The position numbers and the translations under genes were made by a program. Shown piece after piece: positions 1-11,640 of a DNA stretch of 64,000 nucleotides. Positions within the stretch are counted from its first letter, which is position 1; every line of letters starts with the position of its first letter. The notes under the pieces are model-generated. The model had not been told where the DNA came from. It saw only the letters and a program-made list of their open reading frames with translations, and searched no databases. The stretch comes from Rhizophlyctis rosea (taxonomy: Eukaryota; Chytridiomycota; Chytridiomycetes; Rhizophlyctidales; Rhizophlyctidaceae): the NCBI GenBank assembly GCA_027596075.1, contig JADGJC010000181.1, positions 1 through 64,000 on the forward strand, read 5' to 3'.

Positions 1-2981
1 GGTGTTCAAACAAAGCATATTAGAGTTCCATCTGTATCCCCTAGGGTCTGAGAGCGTCCCATCAATGTAAATCCCACACTCATTCGTAACAATCAACCCC
101 ACAAGCTTTCCAAAGAGCACAAAAAGCAAGAATGGCCGTAATCATCAAGAAACCGCACAAAGCCGAAATGACGGGCGTTTCGCAGTCATCGACGCATTTC
201 GATATGAGGTGATACTTTGATGCAACGGGGACACGTATTTTTTCACAAGATTTGGTCGCTGCCATCGTCATGGCATCTGCACACCACCATATGGGGTTTG
301 CCGCGTGCCAATGAATGCGTGATCTGGAGTTCCCACCATACGATCAATCGCTGTTCTCTGCTAACTCTCATTCACGTTATTTTTGAGAGTGTCACAAATA
401 AAGGTCATATCAACAAGCTTTGTGCACTGTGGCAGTGTCCCCGTGTCGTTAAGGGTTTTATTCGCCATGCTTTGCTCATAGAAGAATGAACTTCTTTTTG
501 CGGGATTGATCATGGCATGAAAAAAGCGAGCAGGAGTGTTCATTTTTTTGGTTCAACGAAGGGGGGGTCTTATGAACTCTTTGTGAGTGCAGTCATGTAT
601 GATCACCACTTTGACAAAAGAAAGGGGAACAGGATATTCACGTATTTCATGCACAAGGGGTGGGACACTTCTTTTGCTGAAAGTTCATGAGGTGGACAGC
701 CGGTGTTCCCCTGCACGTCGGTAATTCGCATCTGGTTCATTCTGACAGCAAAAAAGAGGGGGGAATTGAGTAATAATGTCGGTGCACTGGCCTTAGAATG
801 GCTAGCATATGCTCTAGACGTATCCATTTCCAAAATCTTCCGTCTGAGATGTTGCAATGTTTTGGCGAGCGGAGTTGAGGCACGCACGCCAGCTCTTCAC
901 ATACTTCACGTTGTCAATATGGTTTTGCCCATTTTACGACGGACACAGTAACGTTTTTTGACCTCGAGCTGGATGTGGTGCATTAGGAAGATGTGTTAGA
1001 GGCAAAAACAAGCCGGAGTTCCGATACTGACCTAATCATTACCCGGCTTGAGACGGTTAAGGGGCAACGGATGTAGAAAGGTCATCAACGACTTATATCT
1101 GTTGTGATAATTCTCATCAGGCCGATCTCGATGGTGCCGACTGAGGGTTCTTGGAAGGGCGGGTTCCTGGCATGCGGGGTAGACGCCTGTTTGCGCCGTC
1201 ATCAATCTGCAAATGGAAGATCAACAGGGCAGGAGACTGGTGAACTTCTTCTTGGATGTGCAATGCCATCCAAATCGTGCAGTCCGAGTCAGGAGCCGGT
1301 CAACTCCTTCACAGGGGCACGTAACGGCCATACTTAGCGCCATCGAGCTCTTCTTCTTTTCAACCAATTGATAAACCCTGTCACGCTGACACAGCAGACT
1401 TAATGATGTCTGAAGGCCGTCGTATCCGTAAGCCCCGACCTCCAGAGACTGGCCAGAGTCCACTATTTGAAACATAAAAAGAAACACCTACAACCCTTTT
1501 GGGATCTAACACACTAGACTCTGGTGATGCTCAATCTGCCCATTGCGACGGCCAGTCAACGCTCCGGTGCCGTCCTGAGGTTGGTTTCTCCTGTCACAAC
1601 CCCTCAGATGGTATGAGTGCATTCAGCACTTCCATACTACCCCACATGACCGTCAAACCAACCCTGACTGGAGAGTGCAGTGATAGATGTCTCGCTAAGC
1701 AGCGCAAGCCCATCAATGGATGCGGGTTCTGATTGAATATCTAGTTTGTCGCTCTTTGCACCGGACCACACGGTACCGTGAGCGGCATCAAAGAAATTAT
1801 ACAGTAGGCCAAGTGACAAGACAACGCAAAAAAGCACCACTCACAGCCGGGATCCGCAATGAGCTGGGCCAGCATAATTGGCCATTCGCACATTTTTCTC
1901 GGGGGCAGGATTAGGCACTTTGTTGCGAATCACCATGAAGGTGTTTCTTTTGAAATTTAGAGCAGTCCTTAGAGTCAGCGAACTCACCGAAAGTAAGCAA
2001 AGAAAGTGATGTCACTGGTTCGCTTAGATGGTGAGAGCAGTCTGAGAAGCCGGTGAGGCCTTCAGTTTGCTGTGCCCGCCCCATTTGGTGTAAGTGTCTG
2101 GCATGCGGGTGTTCCTTTTTTTTTGTTCTGCGTCGGTCTCTCTTTAGTGGCTCTTGGTGCCTCACAACTTTCAACAACTCCTCCACGCGATGCTACCAAC
2201 CCCTTCAAAGCCTCGCCCGCGGCTGCTAGTGCGTCTTCTCAGTTTTTCAAATGCTGAAATTGTGGCCTCGCCCGGCACGGCGCTGAGTGCGATGTCTTCG
2301 CCCTTGGGGGTGGGCAAGTCATTCCGTTCGGGTACCTTGGCTTTTTTTTTTCACTACCTTCGGCCTCGCAATCACCAAGAACGGTGCCTTTTGTTCATAA
2401 CGGAAGTGTCCCTGAAAGGCAGGGTAAGTAGGTAAGGTATGATTCCCTTGACGTCAGTGTGGAAACGGAGATCAGCACGATAGCCGTTGTGGTGGCGAGG
2501 TCATTGAGAAACAAATGGTGAGGGTTGGAGTCTTGTCCGATCAGGGTTATGCTGGACTTTTGATCCGCGTCTTCGGTAGTCGTTCAGGAAGGCTTTTCCG
2601 ACAAGTTCGAAATGTTTTCAAAAAGAAGTGGCGGAACAGGCGCATATGCGTTTGCAGTTGCGAAAGCTTCAGACAGAGCTGTGTGTGTGCTGTGCCCAGG
2701 TTTAGTTCCTCCACTTGTCACCTCCGCGCACATAATCGCATTGTAAGGAAGTCCGCGCAAAGAGAATGGCGGGTACCCTGGCGGCACAACAGTCCTGATG
2801 GAAGTCTGAACCAGGGTCATCACAAATACAATCACACATCGTCAAACAAACATCTAACAAAGAAACATCTTATTTTGCGAAATATACAAAAACACAAAGG
2901 GGAGTTTTACAATGGGGTGAGGCGAAGAAAAGCTAAGCTCAGAGACTGCTTGCACGACAGGATGGGCGGGCAAATGCCGCT
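1..2981. other. gene-poor region upstream of the DM9 gene's 3' end
   Basis: No reading frame here has a recognisable domain, a convincing start and spliceable neighbours. The longest open frame (2515-2991, plus) is Arg- and Cys-rich, runs into the 3' end of the DM9 gene on the other strand and looks like chance. A hydrophobic stretch near 2100-2160 lacks an ATG and is followed by a stop. Short T-runs occur at 2117-2126 and 2342-2352. I see no RNA gene or mobile-element signature. Confidence 0.6.
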
Positions 2982-3976
2982 TTACTGTTGAGCGTAAGCG
3001 AGGTAACGGTAGTTCTTGACCTTGACCTCGTCGTTGTCAAAGGCGATGTAGGCACCATCTATTCAAAAAGGAAAAAGATGTGAGCAAGGGCGCATACCGC
3101 AACAAGCCGTGAAATAGAACACAAAGTGGCAAGTACATACCCTTCAACTGAGTGCTAGCCTTGCCGGGGGTGACAGCGTTCTTGTAGTATGCTTGAGCGA
3201 TGTAGAGAGGCGTTCCGTCTTCCTCCCTTCCACCTTCCACAGGTGTAACACCAGGTTGGACGTTAAGAGCCCCCTGATCATCCACCCACCTAACCGCACT
3301 CTCAAACCCGCACAAAACCTCGTACTTAGGCTTCTCAACCTCCTTCCCACCATACGCAATATGCGCACCCTTCAACTTATGAGAGGCCTTCCCAACGTGG
3401 ATACCATTGTCGTGGAAGGTTCGTGCGATGTAGAGGGGAGACCCATCAGCTTCGTTCCCACCGCGAATGGCACCTTGGGGAATTTGGTTACCCTCCGTGA
3501 GGATCCAGGAGACTGGGGCGAGTTTCGCGCCGGATTGGACGGATTCGAGGAAAGTTTTTTGGCGTTGAGCGGCTTCGGCGAGCCAGTTTTTTTCGTTCCA
3601 GGAGGTTTGAGCGGCGTCTTCTTGGTGGTCTTGGTATTTGTCGTAGGCTAGGTAGCCGAGGCCGAGGGCTGCTGCGGTGCCGAGGACGCCGCCGGCGATC
3701 ATTTCGTTGCGCTGCGTTGGACATGAAAGGAAGGGGAGATGTTGAGTTTCGTTGAAGTTCTCATGTCGATATTAGTCCGCCAGTGCTTCCTCCATCCTTG
3801 TCCTTTTGTTTCAACCAAGGACTGCCAATCCTCTGTGTTGTCCCGACCCGCCACCTGACTCTTTCCGATGGGCGAACGCATGCAAAGTAGATGATACTTA
3901 CGCCAAGACCGCGCTCGCTCTCAATACCGCGGCTCCTCTCCTCTTGCTCTTGAGTGTTGGCAGGGTAGTAAGACAT
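2982..3976 (-). CDS. DM9-repeat (DUF3421) protein with a glycine-rich N-terminal helix
   Basis: Three exons: 3976-3902, 3711-3141 and 3058-2982, giving 240 residues; phases agree (0, then 1) and both introns are GT-AG (190 and 82 nt). The start MSYYPANTQEQEER is the first in-frame ATG after a TATA box 125 bp upstream. The N-terminus is charged, then residues about 29-48 form a small hydrophobic Gly/Ala helix (MIAGGVLGTAAALGLGYLAY), possibly a membrane anchor. From about residue 80 there are two DM9 units, each with the family pattern of DG-x-LYIAR/QA, a Gly-Lys-x-S step and a closing GAxIAY/F. The second unit is completed only by exon 3, which supports the splicing. DM9 domains bind carbohydrate in characterised animal proteins; that activity is not shown here. 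No pore-forming domain is present. The role in this fungus is unknown; a cell-surface or stress-related lectin is a guess. Confidence 0.85.
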
Positions 3977-4100
3977 GGTGGATGTTGGTTGTTATGTTGT
4001 GTTGGTATGTGGTAGTTGGTATGTGAGATGTGGTATCGGTCGTAGTAGCTGTTTTGGCTGGTGATTGAGCTGGCAGGACAGGGTTGGGGGATGGACGGTG

Positions 4101-4108
4101 TTTATATA
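4101..4108 (-). promoter_or_regulatory. TATA box of the DM9 gene
   Basis: The minus strand reads TATATAAA here, 125 bp upstream of the ATG at 3976. Distance and orientation suit a core promoter with a 5' UTR of about 90-100 nt. Only the motif and spacing support it. Confidence 0.5.
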
Positions 4109-5566
4109 GGCTGGCAAGCAAGATTGCGGAATGAAAGTTGCGTTGACAATCGCATAGTGTGAGGTCATGCGAGGGGTGGGGATCGTGGTCTTTGGCAGGC
4201 AGCCAGGGGGGCCGCCGCCGAAGGGGCAGCAGTTGTCAACTTTCGGCAATTCTCGGATGACCAGCCACTCTCGGCCAATGGGAAGATTGTTTATTCGCCA
4301 TCCTTCTTCATCCTTCATCACTTCCCTCCGGATCGTGGCGTGCCAACGAACTGGATTTCCTGGGCTTGCAACCCTGGCCGAAAACGATCTTCCCGAGCCG
4401 GTGTGCTGGTTGAGGAGGCTTACGGATCGATGGCGGTTGCGAATTGTCCCCATCTCCGCAGTTGCAGGTCATATTAGAGTTTGAGTAGTTTGCAAGTTAG
4501 CAAGTGGTCATTCCTGCGCCGCCGACACACGGCCCAAACTGCCGAATGCTGGACTTCTTGACTCTCGACTTCCATATAAATGACATAAGTATAGGGAACG
4601 TTCATTCGCAGTCGCTGCTATTGACTAGCCTCATCCCAGCCATCTTCTGTTGGGCGGGAGATGTCCCTCAGTCCCTCAGCCCCTCAGCCCCTCCTTTCTT
4701 GTCGTTCTGCCTGGAAGGCTGAAAGGCTGAGGACGGCAGGGGTGAAGGGGATGTGCGAAGTTGACGCGTCTCATCAGCCACCACGGGCGTGCCAATCCTG
4801 CCATCAACGAGAGGCTGCGGTGCCCAGAAGGAAGGAGCAGGGTTGATGGTGTGACGTCGCAACGCGTTTTCGGTATCCAACAGCCCAACTCACCGCAAAC
4901 TTCAAAGTCAACCAAGAACCGGTGAGGCTTGACAGTGCATCCACTCTGTGCTTGATGAGTCATAATGAGACACCATGGATAGCTGGATAGCTGTCATTAG
5001 GTGAGACTAAATCAACTATCATGAGCTCAGTCTTCTTCGTCATGATGATTCATATAGGCAGTGTGATCCTCCTGTTGATTTGTTGATCGAATGACAGATG
5101 GGTCAGAGGGATGAATTTACCCAGTCCGACCCCATCGGACTGTCACCTGAACACTCTTCAATGATTTTCATGCTGCAAACACACCCATCAACTCAGGGAT
5201 TCCAAACTTACATCCTCACACTTCCTGTAGTAGATCTACCTAAGGCCAATTCATTCCTTTCCCACGCGCATACTCATACTATATACTACGCACTACTGTA
5301 GATCGCGCAAGCGTTCTCTCACCTATCCTTCATAGACACCACAAACAGCTCATCACCACCAGCAAAGCATCGCTCTCATCACACTCTCCCGCGATCGCGC
5401 AAACCAAACTCATTGCCCGCCCATCCCATATCTCTACTCCTCCCGCCAATTGGGTCCGGCTATCCACAAAACTCCACCCGCAATAAAGCCACCCTCACTA
5501 CAACACCCAAAGACCCAACCACAACCAACAACCCTCACAAACAACAACAACAAACAGAAAACACAA
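4109..5566. other. intergenic region between the DM9 gene and CKS1 (divergent)
   Basis: This holds the two divergent 5' regions. It is C/A-rich towards CKS1, with a long CA/AAC-rich leader from about 5330 to 5566. A short tandem of CAGCCCCT units lies at 4676-4694. A TATATAA-like motif (4574-4580) has no gene in register. No coding region is recognised. Confidence 0.5.
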
Positions 5567-6517
5567 ATGCGCTCCCAACAGTCCGACGATTCCGCCAGGA
5601 ACCACCAGAGGCAGAGGGATATCGAGGACTTCGTGAGTATTCGCGATATTGGCTCGCTTGTTGGGAGAGTGAAGCGAGGAGATTCCTTGTGGTACGGGTT
5701 CGTCGGGTGGAGATGGCCAGTGGAGATGGCCAGTGTATACCTGCGTCAGCACGCTGCTAGCACACATGCAATATTCGAGAGAGCGTGAGCGTACTGATTG
5801 AGTTATAGGGAGGGGAGTGGGTCATGTTGGTCATTGCTTGCTGGCCAGCTGCAGCTCGCGGCTTCGTTCCCAAGACTAAGGAAGGTTGGGTTGACGGGCC
5901 AGGGTGGGGAGGTGGATCGGGCAGATGAAGGATGGCGATTGGTTGTGGATGGGAAGATGTCGTCGAGGATGTGATTCAGAGTTGACGACATCATCGCTAA
6001 CCTTCACACACACCCGCATTACAGAAAAAGGACATCTACTACAGCAACAAATACATGGACGACACATTCGAATACCGCCACGTGACACTTCCAAAACAGA
6101 TCGCGCAATGGATACCAAGTAAGTCACGGCAATATGCATCGAAGCAGCTGACCTTGCTGCCATCCATATTGTCGTAATACACCCGGTATTGATCTTAACC
6201 TCGTTACCACCCCACACAGAAAACCAACTGATGAAGGAACAAGAATGGCGCTCCTACGGCGTGCAACAAAGTCCCGGATGGGTCCACTACATGCTTCACG
6301 GTGCGTATCATATTACCTTACCTTGAGTGATCGTTGTGTGCTCATCAGTTTTCCTCTGTGCATCCATATTCATCATACACTCCTTTTCAATCCAGGCCCT
6401 GAACCCCACATCCTCCTCTTCCGTCGCGAAAAAGACTACCAGCAGAAATACCCCAACGGCGTGGCCCCGATCGCTGGTCAGGGTGTCGAGGGCAAGGTTG
6501 GCGGGTTGGCGGGGTGA
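5567..6517 (+). CDS. CKS1: Cyclin-dependent kinase regulatory subunit (Cks1/Suc1 family)
   Basis: Four exons: 5567-5632, 6025-6118, 6220-6300 and 6396-6517, giving 120 residues. All introns are GT-AG, with donors GTGAGT, GTAAGT and GTGCGT. Cks proteins bind CDKs and a phospho-threonine on CDK substrates, helping processive phosphorylation at cell-cycle transitions. The family core is unmistakable: [20 protein letters not shown], then [18 protein letters not shown], then the beta-hinge and strand [10 protein letters not shown]. The usual hinge HEPEPH is HGPEPH here; the changed residue falls on the last splice junction. A 22-residue charged N-terminal extension encoded by exon 1, and a Gly-rich tail of about 24 residues after LLFRR, lengthen it beyond the usual 80 or so. 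Intron 1 (392 nt) is unusually long. Exon 1 is the least certain part. Confidence 0.93.
5708..5733. repeat. tandem duplication, 13 bp x2, in CKS1 intron 1
   Basis: The 13-base unit TGGAGATGGCCAG occurs twice back to back. It looks like replication slippage and lies inside the long first intron, so it has no coding effect. Confidence 0.8.
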
Positions 6518-6712
6518 ATGTTGTGTGTTTCGGCGATGGGTGGGAGTGTTTTTGGGTGAGGTTTTGGTATGGAGGGTGAGGTTTTTTGCATTTTGGAAGG
6601 CTGGGGAGGTGCTTTTTCTTTTCGATCATGTATCATTTTTGTTGGGGTGGGAGGGACATAAGGGGGAGTTTGAGTGGGGGAAAGGTTGGGGAGGGTGAAT
6701 GTACATACGCAA

Positions 6713-6800
6713 CATGGAAAAGTTCAGTCATTTTGCATTAACAATCTGTGAGCGGTTTGTTGTTTCTTTTTTCTTCCTTTTTGTTTCCACGTGTGGCCGG
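6713..6800 (+). repeat. diverged dispersed repeat, copy A1
   Basis: Contains TTCAGTCATTTTGCATT, then AATCTGTGAGCG, a T/C-rich tract and TTTCCACGTGTG followed by GGTCGTGGTCGAG. The same order of blocks recurs at 8330-8425, 10738-10825 and 11554-11640, with roughly 60-75% matching bases by eye. Origin unknown; no terminal repeats were found. Confidence 0.45.
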
Positions 6801-8329
6801 ATGGTCGTGGTCGAGTTATATCCAGTGTCAGCGCTCTTGGTGTTCGAAGCCTGAAACTTATGACAATATCAGGGACGATACCATTCGCTGGTGATAGTTC
6901 CTTCTGGCAGTCTCACCCTTCTATTGCTGAGGTGGGCGACTATGCTGCAGTGCGTTGATCCAACCCGTTTTTTCTTCCACCCGAACAACGAAAAACCGAG
7001 ACCAGGCAATAAGCAAATTGCGAAAGTTCTCCCGACACTCGCTCAGTGGGGTGGGTCGGGTAGAAGAGAGAGTTATTGATGCAGGCGATAGATGCGGGGA
7101 AACTTTTCTCTAACCAAAAGTCGCGGCATGTCCAACAGTGACAAAAATGAAGAAGTCAAATGAAGCAGAGTAGTCAGAGTGTTCCTGGAGTGTATCCTCT
7201 CGTCCTGGGAATTGAAATTTTTACAGGGAGTCAACATGGCGTCTCACAACCATCTGGACCAACTCGCATGCTGAGCCAAGTCATCATCTTCATCCAGTAC
7301 TCTGAGTGTCGCGACCATGTGAGAGTGCATCTCGCACAATCGACACTATCGCCGCCGGTCCGCCTTTCCTTTTTCTGCATCCCAATGAAAATGACACCCA
7401 ATCGGGTCTTTTTGCGATATGGATTTGCTAGTGTTCTATTTCCACATATGTGAGATGCGACGCTTGGACGAGCATGGGATGGCATTCCGGGTGCTTGGAT
7501 ATTGTTCGAAAAACCCTGGTTGGACTTTCCTTTTTATAACTCTTTGTTCGGGTTTCGTACGGGATCGGTGGGGAGCGGTGTAGATTGGGCAGCATAAATC
7601 AAAAGGCAAAGGCAAGGATGTTTGTTTCCTACTGCATTGCGTTATGGTTTACGTACACCATCAAGTTGAGCATCCGTCCCTGCGAACCTTCGTGTTTTTT
7701 TTTTCCTTTTGGGAGGAGATTGAGTGTTAGTCTACTATACACTCGTTGTGTCTTTTGTGCCAAGGGAATCATGCGGATCACGGAATTCTGGCTCATACTC
7801 TCACAAACAGAGAAGAAACAAGCATCTTCTCGACGAGGCATCGTATGGGTCATGTAAGTGCATGAATCTTGACTCATCACGAATGGATGTTGATCATCGG
7901 GACCAGGCGTTCGCATCCCACAACCGCCTCATCCGCCGTCGGGCTCCCATCCTGAAGGGGTCAATCAGGGATCGGACCTTATGCAGATTGGGTATTCACC
8001 ACTTTTGCATTGAATCGTCCGCAGGGCATATCCTAAGGTTGGTTCTGAATTCGTTCCTCAAAACCGCACTGGGGCGCCCCAGCATGAGGATTGGTCTTTT
8101 CATATGACGCCCACTAATTCTTTTCCTTCGCTAAGTGTCTTTTTTTTTTTTGAATGTGTTAGAGAAACTCATTCGCCAGCAAGTTGCGATGGTCTTTTCG
8201 GCTTCTTCATTTTTTTTTTTTTTTGCTTTGTGGTGTCTAATCGTTTACCCATTATGGGTAAAGGCAGCATCTGCATAAAGACTGATCCTTATAAACTGCC
8301 TCCAATTCTCATCATCGTGTACTGCAGCA

Positions 8330-8640
8330 CATGGAAAACAAGTTCAGTCATTTTGCCATTCACGATCTGCGCGTTAGTCATGATGTACTTTTCCTTTTGT
8401 TGTGTATTTCCACGTATCCCGTGGTCACAGTGGAGGCGTTTTTGTCCAATAGTTAGAGGTGGGTGTGTTCAAAGTCTGGATCTCACCACCTGATCAGCAG
8501 TCATTGCCATTCGCAAATGGAATGGGGTCGTTCTCCGTGGTCCCCCTCACTTTTTTCTTTTGCTGAGGTGGACTCGACATTTGGCATGCATCTGGCTTCC
8601 CTTACGTGGAATCTGAAAGTTCGCGATGTGTTTGGAAAGG
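8330..8640 (+). repeat. diverged dispersed repeat, copy A2 (with extended 3' part)
   Basis: Begins ATGGAAAACAAGTTCAGTCA, then GATCTGCGCG, a T-rich tract, and TTTCCACGTATCCCGTGGTC. The extension at 8500-8640 has GCCATTCGCAAATGGAATGG and a T-rich tract ending in GCTGAGGTGGACTC. It parallels 10890-10980, which has GCCATTCGCCAGTGGGATGG and TACTGAAGTGCATC. The shared order over some 300 bases argues for common descent rather than chance. Confidence 0.45.
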
Positions 8641-10737
8641 CCGGGGTTTCGCTCCCTTAAGCAGATCAATCGGACCAAGTTAACATGCGATCTTGTACGT
8701 TCATCATGTCAATGAACATGCTGGGAAAAAAGGATTCCGCTGACATGGACTTCCACAGCTCTGCCAATACCTCGCTCAGTGTAGTGGTTGGAGTGAATAG
8801 AAAACGGTGCCAGTTATCCGTGTGGACGATCTGCCTTCACCCCAGGTCCGTTCAAAGTGGCGACATGCCCCAAGCAGAAAAAAAGGAAGGAGATTCACAG
8901 AAGCACCAAGTCGTGTACGCCTCATTACAACAAAGAGTAGTAGGAGTGCATTTTGGGTGTCTCGGGTTAACGTTTAAGTGTTACGCATGCTGAATGCAGG
9001 TCATCTTTTATGGCTTCATAGTACGATGTTCTACTTCTTCTTGGATTTCAAAGCAGGAAACGGGGTCGATGATACCTCATGCCCCTTGCGAACCCAAAGG
9101 TGGATCCTACAATTTGAAAAGTAATGTTGCGACGCGGATAATCCCTCACTGCAGGACTTTATTGGCGGTTTCCACCACCGATGCAGAGTGATCTCATAGA
9201 ATGATGTTTTCTTTTGACACGAAGAACCTTTTCGTCGTTGGAGATCATGCCGATTTCGTTTCAATGGATGTTGACCCCGCTCCAGCCAAGAGGATGGGAG
9301 CCTTGCCTTTGTCGAGCCAGACATGGACCGTGTGGTTCAGAGTTCAGGTACAGTAGGTACTTCATGTGTTCAAGGTTGGCAAAGATCAACGCAAGCATGT
9401 TGTGCATGCGTTATGGTTTCATGAAAACCATCGATTTCGGGCATTGCTTATTCGCTGACCTTCTCTGTACCTTCTTGTTGGGGTAGCTCTTGATGTGTTG
9501 CACCATACAGCATGGTGAGTGCAGCCGGGCATTAAGCGTATCAATGAATCCCGACTTGTACATTCCACAAACATACGAAGAAGAAAAAAGCAGCGTCTCA
9601 TGAAGGGAGTTTCATGGTTTGAAAGATTGGGAAAGATTGAGGAGCTTGATTTCATGAATCAGGGTGTTCTTTGTTGGGACGTAGCATGACAAAAAGTGAA
9701 CATCTGCCGTCGGGAGCACGCCGGGATATGGGAATGACGAGATGGGGGAGGTGGCCAGTGACGAAAAACAAATGGTCCAGCCGAATGGTCTATGGAAAGA
9801 GTGTAGGATGGTGCGGTCCCCCATTGTACCTCTTGCAGTGACCCTACGCTCTTTAACGCAGCGATCTATATCAGTAAGGGAGGAAACTTTTATGAAGATT
9901 GAATCTTGTTATTGCTGATTGATATGGCATCGCAGTGGGCAGTGAAATCACCAACACTATCCAAGCGAACTCGGCAAAGGATTAATGTTGAGAGGAGATC
10001 AACTTCTCAAAAGTTTACTATAGTGAGCAAACACAATGTTGTGCTCTAGGCCGAGTGAGTTCATCTCTGAGATGTCTCGTAGAACTCATCAACCAGTGAT
10101 CTCTTCATCCATTTTTCTGCCGTGTCCAAACGGGTGATTGACAAAATGGCAAAAAAGTCATCAGAACGACTCCGCCAGCGAATGGGCAAATCTCCTAATG
10201 GGACTGGAGCTGAAGTGTGGTCTTCATGGCCAGTTTGGTCCGCCGGAAATTACAAACCTATCGAACCAAAGCCCATGAGTAGCTCGAGCTTCCGCCGAGG
10301 GTGAGCGCTTGGACAAGAACAGAAAAGTACCGCTGTCATCAACAATCTGAACCCGCTGCATGGATCGACCCATGTCGGTGGCAGCATATGAGAGTTATGA
10401 GGAAGTTTAGTGATCTCCTATGGGGAAACCGTACTCTTTGATCATTCGTTGATTCTACTCACCCTTGCTAACAATGGAAATGCCATCCCATTGCAATGGA
10501 TGAGGGGAGTTGTCCATATGACTCCACTGTCTGTCCTATAATTTGTTTTTCTTCTCCATATGCGAGGTACATGGGATGCAACCGCATTTTACATGATGGA
10601 GTTCGATTTCACCTAAGTCCTCCCCCCTCTTAAGAACTAAAGGTTGAAACCTCGTCAAGAAGTATTTTCATTGGTCTACACTGTCTGTTTTTGCCCTTCG
10701 TCCTCGTCCACGTCCAAAGATGAAGGCACGCCAAATG

Positions 10738-11070
10738 GGCATTACCTATCTGTGAGCACATGTTATGTCTTTTTACTTCATTCGTGTTTCCGCCTGTTGC
10801 CAAGAAAAACTAGTAGTCGTGGTTGAGTTCTGAACCCTGTAACCAAAGCTTTCCGTGTAGAATCCTGCAAGTCAAGCAAAGATTTGCATCATCGCCATTC
10901 GCCAGTGGGATGGAGTATCCCAGTTTGTCCGCCTCGGCATCCCTTGTCCATTTCATTTTACTGAAGTGCATCAAGATTACATGCAATTGCGGTTTATTCC
11001 GAGACAGGGATGTTTTGCCGATTTCATTGCAGAGCCGTACTACAACGTCTTGTGGGTTCAGAGCATCCTC
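10738..11070 (+). repeat. diverged dispersed repeat, copy A3
   Basis: Holds ATTACCTATCTGTGAGCAC, a T-rich tract, TTTCCGCCTGTTG and GTCGTGGTTGAG. It is followed by the GCCATTCGCC block and by GTTTTGCCGATTTCATTGC. The last block resembles ATCATGCCGATTTCGTTTC at 9246 and CGCATGCCGATTTCGTCG at 24246. It appears to be the most complete copy in the window. No intact reading frame spans it. Confidence 0.4.
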
Positions 11071-11553
11071 TTGATGAGGATTGCTGGAAAAAGAAGCCGT
11101 GGACAACAATGTTATAGCATTTTCCAACACTCACAAAGGGGTGGTTTGGTAGAACAGAAACAATTATTGGTGCAGTCACTTTCATGAAAAGATTTTCCTA
11201 TACGCAGAGCGGGAACGTTCGCAACGCACCAGAACAGTAAAAAGGGAAGAGAAAATCGAGGGCCGGGGAGTCCTTCATGTGGTGCGTACCTCATTTCGCG
11301 GCCAATGAGCACAGTTTCGCAATCACCCCTTCACTTTCCTTCGTCGGCGATCATGTGTATCACCTACCATGATTAGATCTCGGCTGATACTCTACAGACA
11401 GCCTGTCAGGGGATCCATCAGACACTAGCTGACATTGAGTAATTTAGAAGTCTAATGGTCATGTTAGACCTTTGTTGATAAGTACATCAAGTTTCATTGG
11501 GTGTGGTGTCTCGGTCGGTCGAGCATATGTGTGGGTGTGGTGGGTGGAGGAGG

Positions 11554-11640
11554 TATGAAAAAGTCAGTCATTCTGCATTATCTACCTGTAGTTGGACGCC
11601 TACTTCGTTTCTTTTTGTCGTGGGGTCCACCGCCTCGTGA
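11554..11640 (+). repeat. diverged dispersed repeat, copy A4 (partial)
   Basis: Reads ATGAAAAAGTCAGTCATTCT, then GCATTATCTACCTGTAG and a T-rich tract before GTCGTGGGGTCC, matching the 5' part of copies A1 and A2. It is truncated relative to A3. Confidence 0.4.

Noticed and set aside
2515..2991. 158-codon plus frame before the DM9 gene
   Set aside because: It overlaps the DM9 3' end on the other strand, is Arg/Cys-rich without a pattern, and has no promoter or domain.
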